64,000 nucleotides of DNA from Variovorax paradoxus_P (lineage in GTDB: Bacteria > Pseudomonadota > Gammaproteobacteria > Burkholderiales > Burkholderiaceae_C): the NCBI RefSeq assembly GCF_050627025.1, contig NZ_CP192472.1. One strand, written 5' to 3'. Position numbers and translations under genes: made by a program. Shown one piece after another: positions 62,018 to 64,000 of the stretch. Every line of letters begins with the position of its first letter. Positions within the stretch are counted from its first letter, which is position 1. The notes below the pieces were generated by a model. It had not been told where the DNA came from, made no database searches, and saw only the letters and a program-made list of their open reading frames with translations.

Positions 62018-62674
62018 ATGCGTGTGCTGCTGGTGGAAGACGACGAGATGATCGGGCGCAGCCTGAAGCAGGCGCTCGAGGGCGCGGGCTGGTCGGCCGA
62101 CTGGGTGCGCGATGGCGAGCTGGCGCAAAGCGCGCTGGGCGACGGCGGCTACACCTGCGTGCTGCTCGACCTGGGCCTGCCCCGCCAGGACGGCACCGAG
62201 GTGCTCCGGCGCGCACGCGAACGCGGCGACGCCACGCCGGTGCTGGTTCTCACCGCGCGCGACGGCCTCGATGACCGCATTCACAGCCTGGACCTTGGCG
62301 CGGACGACTACCTGCGCAAGCCGTTCGAGTTTCGCGAGCTGCTCGCGCGCATGCGGGCCGTGGTGCGCCGGCGCGACGGCGCTGCGCATTCGTTGATCGG
62401 CGGCAATGCGATGCAGCTTGACCTGACCACCCGCGAGGTGGTGATCCACGGCGAGCGCGAGGCGCTGACGGCAAGGGAATTTGCGCTGCTGCATGCATTG
62501 CTCGAGCGGCCCGGCGCCATTCTTTCGCGCGAACAACTGGAGAACCGCATCTACGGCTGGGGCGAAGAGGTGACGAGCAACGCCATCGACGTGCTGATCC
62601 ACGGCATGCGCCGCAAGCTCGGCGCGGAATCGATCCGCAACGTGCGCGGGCTTGGATGGCGCGTCGTTGCATGA
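62018..62674 (+). CDS. OmpR-family response regulator (QseB/PmrA/TctD-like)
   Basis: The 218-residue product has receiver residues E7-D9, phospho-acceptor D51 (VLLDLGLPRQDG) and KPF, and a winged helix with LTAREFALLHALLERPGAILSREQLENRIYGWGEEVTSNAIDVLIHGMRRKLG, the QseB/PmrA pattern. Paired with the kinase gene 61 nt downstream. A PmrA-type box lies upstream. Confidence 0.92.
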   Translation: MRVLLVEDDEMIGRSLKQALEGAGWSADWVRDGELAQSALGDGGYTCVLLDLGLPRQDGTEVLRRARERGDATPVLVLTARDGLDDRIHSLDLGADDYLRKPFEFRELLARMRAVVRRRDGAAHSLIGGNAMQLDLTTREVVIHGEREALTAREFALLHALLERPGAILSREQLENRIYGWGEEVTSNAIDVLIHGMRRKLGAESIRNVRGLGWRVVA

Positions 62675-62735
62675 GCGCCGCGCCGGGCCGCCCCAAGCAA
62701 GCTCGCACCGCAGTGCGAAGCACGGAGGTTTGCTG

Positions 62736-64000
62736 GTGATGGTTTCCGCGCTGGGCCGCTGGTGGCGCCCGCGCTCGTTGCGCTCGCAGCTGCTGTTCTG
62801 GCTCGTTACGCTGCACCTGGTGGCTGCGGCGCTCACGGCGTGGTTTACCTTCGTTGCGTACGGCGACCTGGTGCACAACGCGCTCGACGAGCAAATGCGG
62901 CTCGTGGCCGATTCCCACGCGGGCACCGATCCGCCCCGCACGCCGCGCCCGGTCGAAGGCGAGGCCGCATTCGAGCGCGGCGCCTTCGTGGTGCAGGTGT
63001 GGAGCGCCGATGGCCGCACGTTGCTGGCGAGTTCGTGGCCGCCGCTGGCCTCGGTGCCTCTTCAGCCAAAGCCTGGCTTCAGCGATGCGAGCACCGGCGC
63101 TCACACGCACTCGCGTTGGCGCGTGTTCACCGCCGAACCCGGTCCGCATGCCGACCAACCGCGCGTGCAGGTCTTGCAGAACGAAGACTACCGCCGGCGC
63201 CGTGCGCTGCGGCGCGCGCTGCTCGAGGGCCTGCCCATCGCGCTGCTGCTGCCGCTGGCCCTGCTCATCCTCTGGCTCATCGTGTCGGCGGCCTCGCGGT
63301 CGCTCCGGGCCGTGGCGCGCGACGTGGCCTCGCAGGACGAGCGCAGCCTCACCGATCTTTCGCTGGCGCGCGTGCCCGACGAGATTGCACCGCTGGTGCA
63401 GGCCTTCAACCACCTGCTCTCGCGCGTGCGCAATGCCTTTGCCACGCAGCGCCGCTTTGTGCAGGACGCAGCCCACGAGCTGCGCACGCCCATGGCCGCC
63501 ATAGGCTTGCAGATCGAGAATCTGCGCGCGCACGTGCCCGCCGGCGAGGCCACCGAGCGCTTCAACCAGCTTGAAGCCGGCGTCACGCGAGCGCAGCACC
63601 TGATCGAACAACTGCTGAGCCTCTCGCGCCACGACGCGCCGGGCCGCCCCACGCCAGGCGAGGCGGTCGACATCGAGACACTGCTGCGCGAAAGCGTGAG
63701 CCAGCTGATGGTGCTTGCCGACGCGCGGCGTGTGGACATCGGCTTCGAGGGGTCGATTGCGCCCGTGGTGCATGCGCCGGCCGCCGAGCTGCGCAGCGTG
63801 TTCGACAACCTGATCGACAACGCGCTGCGCTATGCGCCGGAAGGCGGCGTGGTCGACGTGCGGCTGCACGAAGCCGACGGTCATGCGGTGGTCGATGTGC
63901 TGGACAACGGGCCAGGCATTCCCGCGCCGTCGATCGGCCGCGTGTTCGACCGGTTCTTTCGCGTGCCGGGCGCGCCGGTCGGGGGCAGCGGGCTTGGCCT
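62736..64000 (+). CDS. Sensor histidine kinase (QseC/PmrB-like; 3' end outside window)
   Basis: The visible 421 codons (GTG 62736 or ATG 62739, with CGGAGG upstream) encode two membrane helices (about 18-45 and 164-190) around a periplasmic sensor of about 120 residues, then HAMP, HisKA with AAHELRTPMAAI (phospho-accepting His about 247), and HATPase N box and G box (DNLIDNALRYAP, VLDNGPGIP), reaching the GLGL motif at the edge. It should phosphorylate the adjacent regulator. Inducing signal unknown. Confidence 0.9.
   Translation, partial: MMVSALGRWWRPRSLRSQLLFWLVTLHLVAAALTAWFTFVAYGDLVHNALDEQMRLVADSHAGTDPPRTPRPVEGEAAFERGAFVVQVWSADGRTLLASSWPPLASVPLQPKPGFSDASTGAHTHSRWRVFTAEPGPHADQPRVQVLQNEDYRRRRALRRALLEGLPIALLLPLALLILWLIVSAASRSLRAVARDVASQDERSLTDLSLARVPDEIAPLVQAFNHLLSRVRNAFATQRRFVQDAAHELRTPMAAIGLQIENLRAHVPAGEATERFNQLEAGVTRAQHLIEQLLSLSRHDAPGRPTPGEAVDIETLLRESVSQLMVLADARRVDIGFEGSIAPVVHAPAAELRSVFDNLIDNALRYAPEGGVVDVRLHEADGHAVVDVLDNGPGIPAPSIGRVFDRFFRVPGAPVGGSGLG

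Overview
High-GC bacterial DNA with short gaps and many stop/start overlaps (ATGA). The gene content fits Comamonadaceae (Betaproteobacteria), most likely Variovorax or a close relative: three orphan Bug-type solute-binding proteins, many LysR/MarR regulators next to the genes they probably control, PQQ alcohol/sugar dehydrogenases, a Liv-type transporter bracketed by CoA ligases, and two copies of a C/G-rich palindromic repeat. The genus is inferred from gene content only. No rRNA, tRNA, CRISPR array, phage or insertion sequence was recognised, and no gene-free stretch exceeds about 250 bp.

Layout. 1-4.5 kb: a MarR regulator (cut by the window edge) behind a fused flavin monooxygenase/old-yellow-enzyme acting on an aryl-CoA, then a cyclopropane fatty acid synthase-like methyltransferase and a DUF1840 protein. 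4.5-12.2 kb: an orphan Bug protein, a LysR/SDR divergent pair, an E1 alpha/beta TPP dehydrogenase with its own MarR, a second LysR, and an amino-acid-type binding protein behind a VOC protein. 12.4-16.8 kb: a xylose-type ABC importer (xylF, xylH, single-domain ATPase) and a ROK repressor, with a perfect inverted repeat in front of xylF. 16.9-23 kb: two PQQ dehydrogenases (one membrane-anchored, one periplasmic quinohaemoprotein) flanking a GAF/Fis regulator. 23-26.2 kb: a coupled pair of exported proteins of unknown function (DUF3142 plus an 807-residue protein). 26.3-32.9 kb: another Bug protein, an M48 protease fused to a pilin-like domain, a DJ-1/PfpI protein, two divergent citrate-synthase paralogues (one with an N-terminal HTH), and a polytopic membrane protein.

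32.9-43.9 kb: a leftward operon of acyl-CoA ligase, livG, livH, livM, livK, livF and a phenylacetate-CoA-ligase-like gene, divergent from a Crp/Fnr regulator across a perfect 18-bp palindrome; the regulator is followed by a small alpha-helical protein, an SDR and an 85-residue protein. 44-48 kb: a lipoprotein-type B3-like metallo-beta-lactamase-fold enzyme, a third Bug protein, a VOC protein, and an iron superoxide dismutase downstream of a SufR-like regulator. 48.2-56.4 kb: a complete kdp potassium-uptake locus (small ORF, F, A, B, C, D, E). 56.4-64 kb: an MDR-type zinc-less dehydrogenase, a three-gene ATGA-coupled cassette (glycolipid glycosyltransferase, membrane protein, CX5R phosphatase), an RluF-type pseudouridine synthase, an AlkZ-like HTH_42 protein, and a QseB/PmrA-like two-component pair whose kinase runs off the end.

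Read together, the window is metabolic and regulatory chromosome rather than a mobile island: uptake and CoA-activation of organic acids/aromatics, periplasmic oxidation of alcohols and sugars, potassium homeostasis, and stress defence. The most unusual items are the M48-pilin fusion, the overlapping glycosyltransferase/membrane/phosphatase cassette, the DUF3142 pair, the HTH-citrate synthase divergon, and several well-formed palindromes that pair with adjacent regulators.
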